Shown here piece after piece: positions 35,841 to 45,574 of a DNA stretch of 64,000 bases. This stretch comes from Marinobacter guineae (GTDB lineage Bacteria > Pseudomonadota > Gammaproteobacteria > Pseudomonadales > Oleiphilaceae): positions 1,025,030 to 1,089,029 of the forward strand of contig NZ_KZ319340.1 in assembly GCF_002744735.1 (NCBI RefSeq). Reading direction: 5' to 3'. The notes beneath the pieces are model-generated. The model searched no databases. It was not told the DNA's origin and saw only the letters and a list, made by a program, of their open reading frames with translations. Made by a program: the position numbers and the translations under genes. Numbering within the stretch: the stretch's first letter is position 1; each line of letters starts with the position of its first letter.

Positions 35841-36641
35841 TTAGTTCATCAGAACCGCATAGATGACGATGGCCAGAATCACCCGGTAAATCACGTACGG
35901 CCACATACCCACCTTGTTGAGCCACTTCAGGAAGAAATGGATGGCGGTGATGGCCATCAGGAAAGAGGTTACGCCGCCGATCAGGAAGCCGCTCCAGTCC
36001 ACGGTCACATCCGAGGTTGCCACTTCCAGCAGCTTCACGGCAGATGCCAGCACGATAATGGGAATGGCCAGCAGGAACGAGAACCGGGAGGCGGTTTCCC
36101 GGGTCATGCCCAGGAACAGGCCGGCGGTGATCGTGACGCCCGAGCGGGAGGTGCCGGGGACCAGGGCCATGGCCTGGGCGATGCCGACCAGAACGGCATC
36201 TTTCCAGTTGAGTTTATCCAGGGTCCGCTGGCGTTTGGGTATCCAGTCCGCAATGCCCAGCAATAGGCCGAAGACCAGGGTGGTGAAGAAAATCACTTCC
36301 ACTGCCCGCAATTCGTTATCGATCAGATCCAACAGAGCCAGGCCGGCCAGGCCCGCGGGGATGGTGCCGATAACCAGGTACCAGGCCAGAGCGCCCTGGC
36401 CGACGATTTTGCGCCGGCTAACAGAAATCAGCCCGTCCCGGGCGATGCCGAAGACATCCTCCCGGAAATAGAGCACTACGGCCAGCAGGGTTCCGAAGTG
36501 AACAGACAGGTCGAAGCCCACGCCCTGATCATCCCAGCCGAAGAAAACCGGCGTCAGGATGAGGTGGGCAGAGCTGGATATGGGCAGGAATTCGGTCAGT
36601 CCCTGGAGAAGGCCAAGGAAAAGGGCCTGGAAAAAATCCAT
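35841..36641 (-). CDS. uppP: Undecaprenyl-diphosphatase
   Basis: A 266-residue inner membrane enzyme. It has QGLTEFLPISSSAHLIL near the start and VPGTSRSGVTITAGLFLG later, both catalytic signatures of the UppP/BacA family, and about eight membrane helices. It recycles the lipid carrier undecaprenyl diphosphate for peptidoglycan and other envelope polymers. It converges with mntP and lies downstream of the aioBA terminator. Confidence 0.95.
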   Translation of the reverse strand: MDFFQALFLGLLQGLTEFLPISSSAHLILTPVFFGWDDQGVGFDLSVHFGTLLAVVLYFREDVFGIARDGLISVSRRKIVGQGALAWYLVIGTIPAGLAGLALLDLIDNELRAVEVIFFTTLVFGLLLGIADWIPKRQRTLDKLNWKDAVLVGIAQAMALVPGTSRSGVTITAGLFLGMTRETASRFSFLLAIPIIVLASAVKLLEVATSDVTVDWSGFLIGGVTSFLMAITAIHFFLKWLNKVGMWPYVIYRVILAIVIYAVLMN

Positions 36642-36739
36642 AGTTCAGAATCCGTGTTTTCGGGGCCGGAAGTCGTCAGTACAAGAGGAGGGCGATAGTA
36701 GCAGGGCAGGCGGAGGCTGAACAGTTACATAAGGGGACG

Positions 36740-36770
36740 AAAAAACCGGGCACCCAGTCAGGAGGCCCGG
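36740..36770 (-). terminator. Intrinsic terminator of the aioBA genes
   Basis: On the minus strand GCCGGGC...GCCCGG forms a GC stem followed by six T residues (plus strand: A-run at 36740-36745, stem arms 36746-36751 and 36765-36770). It lies 25 bases after the aioA stop. Confidence 0.7.
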
Positions 36771-36794
36771 CACACATTTAAACGTACCTTCGGC

Positions 36795-39287
36795 TCAGAC
36801 GTACCGTCGGCGCTTGAAGCTTACCTTGTCGGCGAAGTCCTCAATCCGCCCGACCCGGCGGACATCCGCCCAGGTTCCCTTGTAGTAGGGGATGATATTC
36901 CGGTCGGTCCAGGGCGTCACCAGATCGCCCATGACGGAGTTGAAGTACATCGCCTCCATGAACACATGGCCCTGCTTGATGTCTGGCTCCAGGTACGCCA
37001 TGGCCGTTGTCGCGCCATAGTCATTGAACAGCTCGACCAGGTCGCCGGATTCAATGCCAAGCTCCTTGGCATCTTCCGGATTGATTTCCAGCGGCGCCAT
37101 CGGATAACGGCCACGGCGGAAATCCACGTGCTGGTCGTGGTAAGCGGTTTGCCAGATCTGGTTAGTCCGGCCGTTGTTGACCCAGAACCGGTACTTCTTA
37201 CGCTGCTCTTCCACCACATCCGGCATGCCATTCCAGGGCGCGGCCTGGAAGTGGGCCTTGCCGTCATCGGTGTCGAACTTGCCGTCGGTGTACAGCATTT
37301 CCGTTCCGATCAGCTGGCCGTCCTTGTATTCCTTGATCGGTAGCTGAACGCCATTATTGCCGGCGGCCCGCAGCCGTTCGTAGGTGGCCAGATGCCCGGT
37401 GGGGCCGCCCTGGCTGTCGATTTTCGGCGCCCCGGGCTGGCCGGCGCGGCGGAAGCCGTCGTTGAAGGCGTCCTCCTCGGTTTTCCAGTCAAAGCCTGCA
37501 AAACGCTTGGCCATTTCGGCGTTGCCTTCGGCTTCGTAGAGCTTGCTCAATGCGTTGGCCATGTCCGCTGCAATCAGGCAGTCGGGCCTGGCGGTTCCGG
37601 GAGGGTCCATGAATCTTTCCGACAGGCGCAGGCGACGCTCGCCATTCATGGAGGTGAGGTTCATTTCTCCGGTGTGTGCCGCAGGCAGAATCAGGTGGGC
37701 GGCTTCGGCAAACTTGGTGGCGTACAGGTCGATCACGGTGACAAACAGCCCACCGTCTTCCTTGACGGCCTTGTGGATGACCTCCGCCATTTTCTCCGGA
37801 CCGGCGCCACGGACCTTACGCAGAGCCTCTTTGACGATGTCGCTGCGGCGCAGAACCTCATTTCGGTACTGCTCGGCATTGAGGGTGGTCTGGAAGGCAT
37901 TACAGGCCCAGACCGTGAGCATCTGGCCGTTGCCCTTAATGATTTCCTGATCCACATACGGAGCCGGACGTCCACCGGGGTATGGCGGGCGGCAGTAGCC
38001 TTCCTGGTGACCGCCCATCCGGACCACACCGGTGCCCCGGCGGCCCACATTGTGGGTGGCCAGAACCAGGTCCACCAGGGCCGACTGGATGCGGTAATTG
38101 TCGTTACCCCAAATGATGCCTTTCTCGTAACCGTGCATGGTTCTGGGCGAGTGGCCGGAGGCCTTGGGCTTGTACGCCCATTCGGCGGCTTTGATCAGCT
38201 TGTCCTTGCTGATGCCGGTTATCCCGCTGGTCTCGTCCAGGCTTTGGCGATTCGCCTTCAAGGCGTCCTCGAAGCCGGTGGTGTGAGCTTCAATAAAAGC
38301 CTTGTCGTGCCAACCCTGATCCACGACGTAGGTCAGCAGGCCATTGAACAAAGCAGTATCGGTGCCCGGCTCGATGTCCAGGTACAGGAGATTGCCCTGG
38401 CCGACCGCTTGCTCGAGCAGGGCAACAGTAAGTGACCGACGGGGGTCGACCAGTATGATCCTGGTCTGCTGGATGGTTTCCCCGTCTTCGTAAACAGCCC
38501 GCTTCTTGTCGGCGGTCTGGGCCTGCAGGCTCGGGAGCCAGTGATTCAGGAAGTAGTTAGTCTGGGTTTCATAGGCATTGGCGCCAATGGAGAAGATGCA
38601 GTCAGCCATCTGGGCGTCTTCGTAGCTGTTGTTCAGCTCGCCGATGCCCATGTCTCGCGTGGCATGGCACTCCGAGTTGTAGGCGGGACGGTTGTGGATC
38701 CGCACCATCTTTGTGCCCAGCCCGGTAAAGATAAGCTTGCCGGTGCCCCAGGTGTTCTCGAAGCCGCCACCGGCGCCACCATGGTCGAACAGGTTGAACA
38801 TCAGCTGGTCGGAACCTGCGTCATCAAGAACCAGCTTGGTCAGGTGACTGTACAGGGCAATGGCCTGTTCCCAACTGGTGTCCCGCCATTCATCACCGGC
38901 AAAGACCCGCGGGTATTTCAGCCGCTGACTGCCAACCGGCGTCTGGGATGAGTACATGATGGACGCCATCTGGCCGCCCCGCGTTGACGAGAGGCCGCCG
39001 TTCACTTTGCAGTCCCTGTCCGGCACGATCATGATCCGGTGGTAGCTGCCGTCGTCGTCCTGGATAACGTTGGTCATGGCCTGGGTCATAGTGGCTGCCA
39101 GGGGAGGCAGCTGCTTGCGGAAATCGAGACCCAGAGCATTCTCACCGGGTGCCAGTCCGCCTTCCTGATCGGCCGGCCACTTGTAGACATGGTAACCGCA
39201 GCCAACAATACAGAAATGGCAGCAGGTCTGGGTTTTTTGGGCATTGGCCGGTGGTAGCGCGATCCGGTCCTTCTTGTATTCGAACAT
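36795..39287 (-). CDS. aioA: Arsenite oxidase large (molybdopterin) subunit
   Basis: An 830-residue member of the DMSO reductase family, close to the usual AioA length. The N-terminal 3Fe-4S motif reads C23-HF-C26-IVG-C30, and [14 protein letters not shown] and [24 protein letters not shown] follow as in AioA. As expected for AioA, it has no signal peptide of its own; it is exported bound to AioB. It oxidises As(III) to As(V) in the periplasm and passes electrons to the Rieske subunit. It starts 14 bases after aioB. No aioX-aioS-aioR regulators or dedicated cytochrome are adjacent. Confidence 0.94.
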   Translation of the reverse strand: MFEYKKDRIALPPANAQKTQTCCHFCIVGCGYHVYKWPADQEGGLAPGENALGLDFRKQLPPLAATMTQAMTNVIQDDDGSYHRIMIVPDRDCKVNGGLSSTRGGQMASIMYSSQTPVGSQRLKYPRVFAGDEWRDTSWEQAIALYSHLTKLVLDDAGSDQLMFNLFDHGGAGGGFENTWGTGKLIFTGLGTKMVRIHNRPAYNSECHATRDMGIGELNNSYEDAQMADCIFSIGANAYETQTNYFLNHWLPSLQAQTADKKRAVYEDGETIQQTRIILVDPRRSLTVALLEQAVGQGNLLYLDIEPGTDTALFNGLLTYVVDQGWHDKAFIEAHTTGFEDALKANRQSLDETSGITGISKDKLIKAAEWAYKPKASGHSPRTMHGYEKGIIWGNDNYRIQSALVDLVLATHNVGRRGTGVVRMGGHQEGYCRPPYPGGRPAPYVDQEIIKGNGQMLTVWACNAFQTTLNAEQYRNEVLRRSDIVKEALRKVRGAGPEKMAEVIHKAVKEDGGLFVTVIDLYATKFAEAAHLILPAAHTGEMNLTSMNGERRLRLSERFMDPPGTARPDCLIAADMANALSKLYEAEGNAEMAKRFAGFDWKTEEDAFNDGFRRAGQPGAPKIDSQGGPTGHLATYERLRAAGNNGVQLPIKEYKDGQLIGTEMLYTDGKFDTDDGKAHFQAAPWNGMPDVVEEQRKKYRFWVNNGRTNQIWQTAYHDQHVDFRRGRYPMAPLEINPEDAKELGIESGDLVELFNDYGATTAMAYLEPDIKQGHVFMEAMYFNSVMGDLVTPWTDRNIIPYYKGTWADVRRVGRIEDFADKVSFKRRRYV

Positions 39288-39301
39288 GGTGTATCCCTCC
39301 C

Positions 39302-39835
39302 TCAGGCACCCGGCAGCAGATTGGACTGGCGGCCGTAGATTAGACCGCCCACGCCTACCGCCTCAACGGAATCATCCGAATCCCGGTAACTCAGGAGAAT
39401 TCGGGGCAGGTTTTCCGTTGCCTGGCCAGACACCATCTGTCCGTTGAGCTCGGAATCAAACACGCTGAAATGGCAGGGACACTTGAAGGTGCGCTCCTCG
39501 GCCGAATAGGACACGGGGCAACCCATATGGGTGCACAAGGTGCTGTAAGCGACAATATCGCCCTCCGGGCCCACACCTCCCTGGGTCTTGCGGCCGGTTT
39601 TGACCAGGGTGCAAGGTGAGGAGGGATCCGGATAGGTGAAAGAAACCGGCTGGCCGACCTTCAGGTCGCCTGCCTTGCTGACGGTGGTTATCGGGTAGTC
39701 CAGCATCACCTTCCCGGGTTGCTGGCTACCTTCTGCGGCATGGGCCGGGTTCAGTAACAGGCTGCCGCCCAAGGCGGCGGAGCCGGCTGCGGTTGTGCCG
39801 GTAAAGGCCAGGAACCGTCTTCGTGAAAGCTTCAT
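39302..39835 (-). CDS. aioB: Arsenite oxidase small (Rieske) subunit
   Basis: A 177-residue precursor. The Tat signal [15 protein letters not shown] is followed by a hydrophobic stretch ending near AHAA. The Rieske 2Fe-2S ligands are in CTHMGC and CPCHFSVFD; both boxes have the extra Cys, so the stabilising disulfide can form. AioB carries electrons from AioA to a periplasmic cytochrome or azurin and brings the complex through the Tat pathway. GGGAGA lies a few bases before the ATG. Confidence 0.95.
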   Translation of the reverse strand: MKLSRRRFLAFTGTTAAGSAALGGSLLLNPAHAAEGSQQPGKVMLDYPITTVSKAGDLKVGQPVSFTYPDPSSPCTLVKTGRKTQGGVGPEGDIVAYSTLCTHMGCPVSYSAEERTFKCPCHFSVFDSELNGQMVSGQATENLPRILLSYRDSDDSVEAVGVGGLIYGRQSNLLPGA

Positions 39836-39892
39836 TGAATTCTCCCTTTCTTGTTTTCGGGTCCCCGCTATAACTGCCCATGGTCCCCATTA

Positions 39893-39911
39893 TTGTACAA
39901 ACATTGTACAA
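39893..39911 (-). promoter_or_regulatory. Twin palindromic boxes upstream of aioB
   Basis: TTGTACAA, itself a perfect palindrome, occurs at 39893-39900 and again at 39904-39911, with 11 bases centre to centre (one helical turn). It lies 58-76 bases before the aioB start in a 147-base gap. The arrangement suggests a regulator operator. I see no clear sigma-54 (GG-N10-GC) signal, which controls aioBA in some bacteria. Confidence 0.55.
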
Positions 39912-39982
39912 ATTTAGGTCAGGTTCCCAGGTTCCTCCATCCTCTTAAGAGTTGATTTCGACTTTTATTGATGCCGGTCAAT

Positions 39983-41053
39983 TCAGGCCGGGAACCGGTC
40001 CCGGGTCTTGTTGGCAATGCGCACCAGCATCAACATCAGCGGCACTTCCACCAGTACACCAACCACCGTTGCCAGAGCGGCGCCGGACTCAAGGCCAAAT
40101 AGCGAGATAGCTGCCGCCACAGCCAGCTCGAAAAAGTTGCTTGCGCCAATCATGGCGCCAGGCGCGGCGATACAGTGGCGAACGTTCCACAGCCTGGCCC
40201 AGCCGTAGGCGATCAGGAAAATGAGCACGGTCTGAATGATCAGCGGGACTGCAATCAGTGCGATATGCAGCGGATTGTTCAGAATCACCTCGCCCTGGAA
40301 GGCGAACAGCAGCACCAGAGTGATTATCAGGGCTGCGGGCGTGACCGGGCTCAGGCGCTTCATGAAAACGTCGTCGTACCAGCGTTGGCCATGACGGGCA
40401 ATCAGCGTGCGGCGGGTCAGGTAGCCGGCGGTCAGCGGTATGACGATGTACAGAACCACCGACAGAAGCACGGTATCCCAGGGCACCTGGATGTCGGAGA
40501 CGCCCAGCAGGAACACTACAATCGGTGCAAAGGCAAACAACATGATGATGTCGTTGAGGGACACCTGCACCAGGGTGTAGGCGGCATCGCCTTTGGTCAG
40601 GTAGCTCCAGACAAACACCATAGCCGTGCATGGCGCAGCACCCAGCAGAATTGCGCCGGCCAGGTATTCACTGGCCAGTTGCGGCGCAATAAACGGCTCG
40701 AACACCACCATCAGGAAGAACCAGGCGATGGCAAACATGGTGAAAGGCTTGATCAGCCAGTTCACGATGGTGGTGATGGCCAGCCCTTTTGGCTCTTTTC
40801 TCACATCCACGATGGCACTGAAGTCGATCTGGGCCATCATCGGGAAGATCATCGCCCAAATCAGAATGGCGATGGGGATGGACACCTGGGCGTATTCAAA
40901 GCGGGACAGTGTCTCGGGTACCGACGGTGCCAGCTGACCCAGGGCCACGCCGGCGACGATCGCCAGCGCTACCCAGACTGACAGGTACCTTCCGAACAGA
41001 TCCATGCCGCCGCTGGTGTCTTCAGTTTGCGTGGCTTCTGCCTTGTTGTTCAT
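39983..41053 (-). CDS. acr3: ACR3 family arsenite efflux transporter
   Basis: A 356-residue protein with ten membrane helices. It has the ACR3 hallmark Cys in LLGAAPCTAMVFVWSYLTKGD and the conserved APGAMIGASNFFELAVA near the end. It extrudes As(III) from the cytosol using the proton-motive force. It lies ten bases after arsH and about 150 bases before aioB on the same strand, so aioBA may be partly cotranscribed or have its own promoter at the TTGTACAA boxes. Confidence 0.94.
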   Translation of the reverse strand: MNNKAEATQTEDTSGGMDLFGRYLSVWVALAIVAGVALGQLAPSVPETLSRFEYAQVSIPIAILIWAMIFPMMAQIDFSAIVDVRKEPKGLAITTIVNWLIKPFTMFAIAWFFLMVVFEPFIAPQLASEYLAGAILLGAAPCTAMVFVWSYLTKGDAAYTLVQVSLNDIIMLFAFAPIVVFLLGVSDIQVPWDTVLLSVVLYIVIPLTAGYLTRRTLIARHGQRWYDDVFMKRLSPVTPAALIITLVLLFAFQGEVILNNPLHIALIAVPLIIQTVLIFLIAYGWARLWNVRHCIAAPGAMIGASNFFELAVAAAISLFGLESGAALATVVGVLVEVPLMLMLVRIANKTRDRFPA

Positions 41054-41063
41054 GACTTACCTC

Positions 41064-41780
41064 TCACATGGATCGTTGATTGACACGTTTTGATACTTCC
41101 TCGGCACTTTCCACCCGCTCGGAGTAGCGGTCCGTCAGATAATCGCTGCAGTCCCGGATCAGCAGGGTGAATTTAACCAACTCCTCCATCACATCCACGA
41201 TGCGGTTGTAATAGGGCGATGGCAGCATGCGGTCATGCTCGTCAAACTCGGTGAAAGCCTTGGGGACTGACGATTGGTTGGGAATGGTCACCATCCGCAT
41301 CCACCGGCCGAGCACCCTCAGTTGATTTACCACATTGAAGGACTGTGAGCCGCCACAGACCTGCATCACGGCCAGTGTCTTGCCCTGGGTCGGGCGCATG
41401 CCACCGATGGAGAGGGGAATCCAGTCAATCTGGGTTTTCATGATGCCGGTCATGGCCCCGTGTCGCTCCGGGGAGCACCACACCATACCTTCCGACCACT
41501 GGGCCAGCTCACGCAGTTCCTGAACTTTCGGGTGCGACGCGTCCTCGGCGTCGGCCAAAGGCAGGCCGCGCGGATCGAAGATGCGGGTTTCGGCGCCCAT
41601 GGCCTCAAGCAGCCGGGCGGCTTCTTCCACGGCCAGTCGACTGAATGAGCGTTCGCGCAGGGAGCCATAGAGCAAAAGAATCCGTGGCGGATGCGACGAG
41701 GGACTTGCTTTAAACGGGTGATCCGCTGTGGGTGCGTTAAACAGTTCCGGGTCGATGTTGGGAAGGTCCTGAGTGCTCAT
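41064..41780 (-). CDS. arsH: Arsenic resistance flavoprotein ArsH
   Basis: A 238-residue NADPH-dependent FMN reductase. It has the flavin loop [42 protein letters not shown], and the ArsH-specific N- and C-terminal extensions. ArsH oxidises trivalent organoarsenicals to the less toxic pentavalent form and may limit oxidative stress. It is the first gene of the minus-strand arsenic unit and divergent from the arsC-arsR fusion. Confidence 0.94.
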   Translation of the reverse strand: MSTQDLPNIDPELFNAPTADHPFKASPSSHPPRILLLYGSLRERSFSRLAVEEAARLLEAMGAETRIFDPRGLPLADAEDASHPKVQELRELAQWSEGMVWCSPERHGAMTGIMKTQIDWIPLSIGGMRPTQGKTLAVMQVCGGSQSFNVVNQLRVLGRWMRMVTIPNQSSVPKAFTEFDEHDRMLPSPYYNRIVDVMEELVKFTLLIRDCSDYLTDRYSERVESAEEVSKRVNQRSM

Positions 41781-41821
41781 TTTATTGGCGGATTCCTTTA
41801 CTCATGGCGTTGTTGGTTCTA

Positions 41822-41860
41822 TTATGCATTAAATTGAATATACATAAAAACGCATATATG
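41822..41860. promoter_or_regulatory. Candidate ArsR operator region between arsH and arsC-arsR
   Basis: The 91-base divergent gap is strikingly AT-rich. TTATGCAT (41822-41829) and ATACATAA (41840-41847) form an inverted repeat with seven of eight pairs. A second, overlapping imperfect dyad runs from ATATACAT to CATATATG at 41853-41860. Either could be the ArsR site; placement between the divergent genes fits control of both. Confidence 0.5.
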
Positions 41861-41871
41861 GGAAGGTGAAT

Positions 41872-42636
41872 ATGAAGCGCCGCGTTTTGTTCGTCTGTAC
41901 CGCTAACAGTGCCCGTTCACTCATAGCGGAGGCTTTGCTCCGGGATATGGCCGGGGACCGGTTTGAGGTGGCCAGTGCCGGCACTGAGCCGGCCAACCCA
42001 CATCCTATGGCGTTACAGGTCCTGAAGGAAGCCGGCATCTCCACGGAAGGTTTGCATAGCAAACCGTTGGCTGATTTACAGGAGCAATACTGGGATTATG
42101 TGATCACTCTGTGTGAAAAGGCCGCCAACGAGTGTGGTGCCGTGTGCCAACCTGCCCAGCAGATCGCCTGGAATTTCGCCGACCCTGTGCCCGCAAATCG
42201 CCATTCCACGTTTGCTCTGACCCTCAAGGAAATCAAAGAGCGCATCGCGCTGTTTGCGCTGGTGCATCAGAAAGAAACCGGGCCTATGCCAGCAAGTTAT
42301 GACCCGGTGGCGGTGTTCAAGGCGCTGGCTGATGACTTCCGCCTGGCGGCGTTTCTGCTTATCCGGAACCAGGAACAGCTCTGTGTCTGCGAGCTGACCG
42401 AAGCCTTTGACGTGTCCCAGCCCAAAGTCAGCCGGCATCTGGCGACCTTGCGGGAGGTTGGCCTACTGGCGACGGAGCGACGGGGACAGTGGATCTACTA
42501 TTCGCCGAATCCTCAGATTCCGTCGTGGCTGGTTCGGGTGCTGGATGAAACGGCCACCGGCAATACCACATTGATTGAGACCCCGCTGGAGCGGCTTCAG
42601 GCCATGGCCGATCGCCCGGCTGTCCAGTGCCTGTAA
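41872..42636 (+). CDS. ArsC-ArsR fusion: arsenate reductase joined to arsenic-sensing repressor
   Basis: The protein has 254 residues from ATG 41872 (GGAAGG at 41861). Residues of about 1-135 are a thioredoxin-type arsenate reductase of the low-molecular-weight phosphatase fold: C9-TANSA-R15 loop, the Cys pair C81 and C88 seven apart as in S. aureus ArsC, and the Asp in FADPVP. Residues of about 143-254 are an ArsR/SmtB winged helix with the As(III)-binding C171-V-C173 and recognition helix VSQPKVSRHLATL. One polypeptide therefore carries both the enzyme making As(III) and the sensor releasing on As(III). It is followed by the GAPDH-arsJ pair. Confidence 0.92.
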   Translation: MKRRVLFVCTANSARSLIAEALLRDMAGDRFEVASAGTEPANPHPMALQVLKEAGISTEGLHSKPLADLQEQYWDYVITLCEKAANECGAVCQPAQQIAWNFADPVPANRHSTFALTLKEIKERIALFALVHQKETGPMPASYDPVAVFKALADDFRLAAFLLIRNQEQLCVCELTEAFDVSQPKVSRHLATLREVGLLATERRGQWIYYSPNPQIPSWLVRVLDETATGNTTLIETPLERLQAMADRPAVQCL

Positions 42637-42682
42637 TCATCACGTTGTCTAATGGATTGACCAGACACTTCAGGAGCACATC

Positions 42683-43687
42683 ATGAGCAAGATCAAAGTC
42701 GGAATAAATGGATTTGGACGCATTGGCCGCCTGGCCCTGCGAGCTGCCTGGGAGTGGCCGGAGCTGGAGTTTGTTGCCATCAACGATCCGGGTGCGGATG
42801 CCGGTACCCTGGCTCACCTGCTGAATTTCGACAGCGTGCATGGCCGCTGGAACCATGAGGCCGGTGTAGACGGTCAGGATATGATGATTGATGGCCAGCG
42901 GCTCCGCGTCACCCGCAACAAAACCATCGGCGAAACCGACTGGACCGGTTGCGACCTGGTGATTGAAGCCAGTGGCAAAATGAAGACAGTCGAGGTACTG
43001 CAGGGTTATCTGGACCAGGGCGTAAAGCGGGTGGTTGTCACCGCTCCGGTCAAGGAAGCAGGTGCCAAGAACATTGTCCTCGGCGTGAACGATGGCATTT
43101 TCGACCCGGCCAACGACCGCATCGTTACCGCCGCCTCCTGCACCACCAACTGCCTGGCACCAGTGGTGAAGGTGATCCACGAAAAACTGGGCATCAAGCA
43201 CGGTTCCATCACCACCATCCACAGCTTGACCAATACCCAGACCATTCTCGACGCACCCCACAAGGATCTGCGCCGGGCCCGGGCCTGTGGCAGTTCACTG
43301 ATCCCCACCAGCACCGGTTCTGCGACGGCGATTATCGAGATCTTCCCGGAACTGAAAGGCCGGCTGGATGGCCACGCGGTGCGAGTGCCGTTAACCAACG
43401 CTTCACTGACCGATTGCGTGTTTGAAGTGGAAACGCCCACCGACCGCGATACCGTGAACCAGCTGCTGAAAGAGGCAGCCGAAGGCGAGCTGAAAGACAT
43501 TATGGGCTACGAAGAGCGCCCGCTGGTGTCTATCGATTACAAGACCGACCCGCGCTCGTCCATTGTCGATGCCTTGTCCACCATCGTGGTCAACGGCACC
43601 CAGGTGAAGATCTACGCCTGGTATGACAATGAGTGGGGTTACGCCAACCGCACCGTCGAGCTGGCTCGCAAGGTAGGTTTTGCCTGA
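42683..43687 (+). CDS. ArsJ-associated glyceraldehyde-3-phosphate dehydrogenase
   Basis: A 334-residue GAPDH. It has NAD motif [14 protein letters not shown], catalytic Cys in [10 protein letters not shown], and [15 protein letters not shown] at the C-terminus. Position directly before arsJ (one base apart) marks it as the arsenate-detoxifying paralogue: it forms 1-arseno-3-phosphoglycerate from glyceraldehyde 3-phosphate and As(V), which ArsJ exports. A housekeeping role cannot be excluded from sequence alone, but the context argues against it. Confidence 0.9.
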   Translation: MSKIKVGINGFGRIGRLALRAAWEWPELEFVAINDPGADAGTLAHLLNFDSVHGRWNHEAGVDGQDMMIDGQRLRVTRNKTIGETDWTGCDLVIEASGKMKTVEVLQGYLDQGVKRVVVTAPVKEAGAKNIVLGVNDGIFDPANDRIVTAASCTTNCLAPVVKVIHEKLGIKHGSITTIHSLTNTQTILDAPHKDLRRARACGSSLIPTSTGSATAIIEIFPELKGRLDGHAVRVPLTNASLTDCVFEVETPTDRDTVNQLLKEAAEGELKDIMGYEERPLVSIDYKTDPRSSIVDALSTIVVNGTQVKIYAWYDNEWGYANRTVELARKVGFA

Positions 43688-43688
43688 T

Positions 43689-44882
43689 ATGACCGCTGCC
43701 ATCCGACAGTACCTGGTCATCACCGGCAACTACTGGGCCTTTACCCTGACGGATGGCGCCCTGCGGATGCTGGTGGTGCTGCATTTCCACCAGCTGGGTT
43801 ACTCGCCGCTGGAAATCGCCCTGCTGTTCATCTTCTATGAGTTTTTCGGGGTTGTGACCAACCTGGTGGGTGGTTATCTGGGTGCCCGAATGGGCCTGAA
43901 CCGTACCATGAACATCGGGCTGTTCCTGCAGATCGTGGCGCTGGCCATGCTGGCCGTGCCGGCGGCGATGCTCACCGTGCCCTGGGTGATGGCGGCCCAG
44001 GCCATGTCCGGCATTGCCAAGGACCTGAACAAGATGTCCGCCAAGAGCGGCATCAAGTTGCTGGTGCCGGATGAGCAGCAGGGCACCCTGTACAAATGGG
44101 TGGCAATCCTGACCGGCTCCAAGAACACCCTCAAGGGCGTGGGTTTCTTCCTGGGTGGCGTGTTGCTGATGTCGGCCGGCTTCACGGGTGCGGTGATCAT
44201 CATGGCGGTGGCTCTGGGTGTGGTCTGGCTGGCGAGCCTGTTCCTGCTCAAGCAGGAGCTGGGCAAGAGCAAGGCCAAACCGAAGTTCAGTGAGATCCTG
44301 TCCAAGAGCCGGGCAATCAATGTGCTTTCGGCGGCGCGCATGTTCCTGTTTGGCGCCCGGGATGTGTGGTTTGTGGTGGCCCTGCCGGTATACCTGCACA
44401 CGGTGTTCGGCTGGGATTTCTGGAAAGTGGGCGGCTTCATGGCTACCTGGATCATCGGCTATGGCTTCATCCAGACCATTGCGCCGCGCATTACCGGCAA
44501 TATGGAAGGCAAGCAACCGGCAGTACTCTGGGCGGCAGCGCTGGCGGTGGTTCCTGCGGCCATTGCCGGTGGCCTGATGGCGGGGTTGTCGCCGCAGTTG
44601 GTGGTGATTGGGGGGTTACTGCTTTTTGGCGTGCTGTTCGCTATCAATTCCTCACTGCACAGCTACCTGATCGTCAGCTATGCGCGGGGCGATGGCGTAT
44701 CCCTGGATGTGGGTTTTTACTACATGTCCAACGCCGCCGGCCGGCTGCTGGGAACGATTCTGTCCGGGTGGGTGTACCAGGCCTACGGACTGGAGGCCTG
44801 CCTGTGGATATCATCGGGTTTGGTGGCCATGGCATCGTTACTGTCGGTTTTGTTGCCCGAGAGGCGGCACGCAGTGGCGTGA
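43689..44882 (+). CDS. arsJ: Organoarsenical efflux MFS transporter ArsJ
   Basis: A 397-residue protein with about twelve membrane helices. The N-terminus ITGNYWAFTLTDGALRMLVVLHF is characteristic of ArsJ, and KDLNKMSAKSGIKLLVP follows in the middle. ArsJ exports 1-arseno-3-phosphoglycerate, which then hydrolyses outside to As(V). The ATG at 43689 lies one base after the GAPDH stop. The stop is seven bases from a convergent outer membrane protein gene. Confidence 0.93.
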   Translation: MTAAIRQYLVITGNYWAFTLTDGALRMLVVLHFHQLGYSPLEIALLFIFYEFFGVVTNLVGGYLGARMGLNRTMNIGLFLQIVALAMLAVPAAMLTVPWVMAAQAMSGIAKDLNKMSAKSGIKLLVPDEQQGTLYKWVAILTGSKNTLKGVGFFLGGVLLMSAGFTGAVIIMAVALGVVWLASLFLLKQELGKSKAKPKFSEILSKSRAINVLSAARMFLFGARDVWFVVALPVYLHTVFGWDFWKVGGFMATWIIGYGFIQTIAPRITGNMEGKQPAVLWAAALAVVPAAIAGGLMAGLSPQLVVIGGLLLFGVLFAINSSLHSYLIVSYARGDGVSLDVGFYYMSNAAGRLLGTILSGWVYQAYGLEACLWISSGLVAMASLLSVLLPERRHAVA

Positions 44883-44889
44883 ACCGGCG

Positions 44890-45516
44890 TCAGAAACGCA
44901 TGACAAATCCTGCGCCAGCTTCCACCTGCAAGTAGCCGTCGCTGCGAAATCTGAGCTCGCATCCGCCGGAGCAGAACACTGAGCCTCCGGAGTTCAGGGC
45001 GGTGTAAACGCCGCGAAGATCAAGTCTCAGGCGCAGTTGTTCGGTCAGGAAAAACTGATAGCCCCCACCGAGCGACAGTGCTGCCCGGTGATGGCTATCG
45101 TATCTCGAGTCCTCTGGCTCCAGGCGGGTAACGCCCAGCACGCCGGAGACAAAACCACCGTAGCTTTTCCCGCCCGGAAAATAGAGCCCGCCGAACTGGA
45201 GTTGGTAAATCGTAAGATCAATGGACTCGATGCCCGGGGCGAACAGGCCGTTGTCCAGCCTGGCGGAGGTGCTTTGCCGGCTGAAGTAAAGTTCCCCCTG
45301 CTTGCCAGGCTCGGCCAGGTCAAAATTGAGTGCCAGCCCCTGGCTCGGGGAATCCCGGAAGTGGATCTGATCGTCGGCGCTGGCACCGGCCGTCTCGATA
45401 TCCACCGAACTGCTCATTCGAAAGCCTGCAAACGGCGACAAACCAACCTCTGCCACCGCCGGCGGCGCTGGCAGGGTGAGGGCGAACAGGACCGCTGTGA
45501 AGGTTCGGAGGTTCAT
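44890..45516 (-). CDS. Outer membrane beta-barrel protein
   Basis: The protein has 208 residues from ATG 45516; the longer upstream frame overlaps fetA and lacks a signal peptide. The signal peptide ends near APPAVAE. The rest alternates hydrophobic and polar residues as in an eight-stranded barrel and ends in FVMRF, a typical C-terminal Phe signal for outer membrane insertion. Cys-rich loop SVFCSGGCELRF may form a disulfide. I do not recognise a specific family or function. It is divergent from fetA. Confidence 0.75.
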   Translation of the reverse strand: MNLRTFTAVLFALTLPAPPAVAEVGLSPFAGFRMSSSVDIETAGASADDQIHFRDSPSQGLALNFDLAEPGKQGELYFSRQSTSARLDNGLFAPGIESIDLTIYQLQFGGLYFPGGKSYGGFVSGVLGVTRLEPEDSRYDSHHRAALSLGGGYQFFLTEQLRLRLDLRGVYTALNSGGSVFCSGGCELRFRSDGYLQVEAGAGFVMRF

Positions 45517-45574
45517 ACATTCCCGCTCTGTGTGGCTGGTTGCTGGCAAGATCCTGTGCAATGGTGTAACCATT

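Noticed and set aside
37392..38435. Open frame on the plus strand inside aioA
   Set aside because: aioA motifs are continuous across this stretch on the minus strand; the frame has no family resemblance.
44883..44889. Terminator between arsJ and the convergent barrel gene
   Set aside because: The gap is seven bases and shows no stem-loop.
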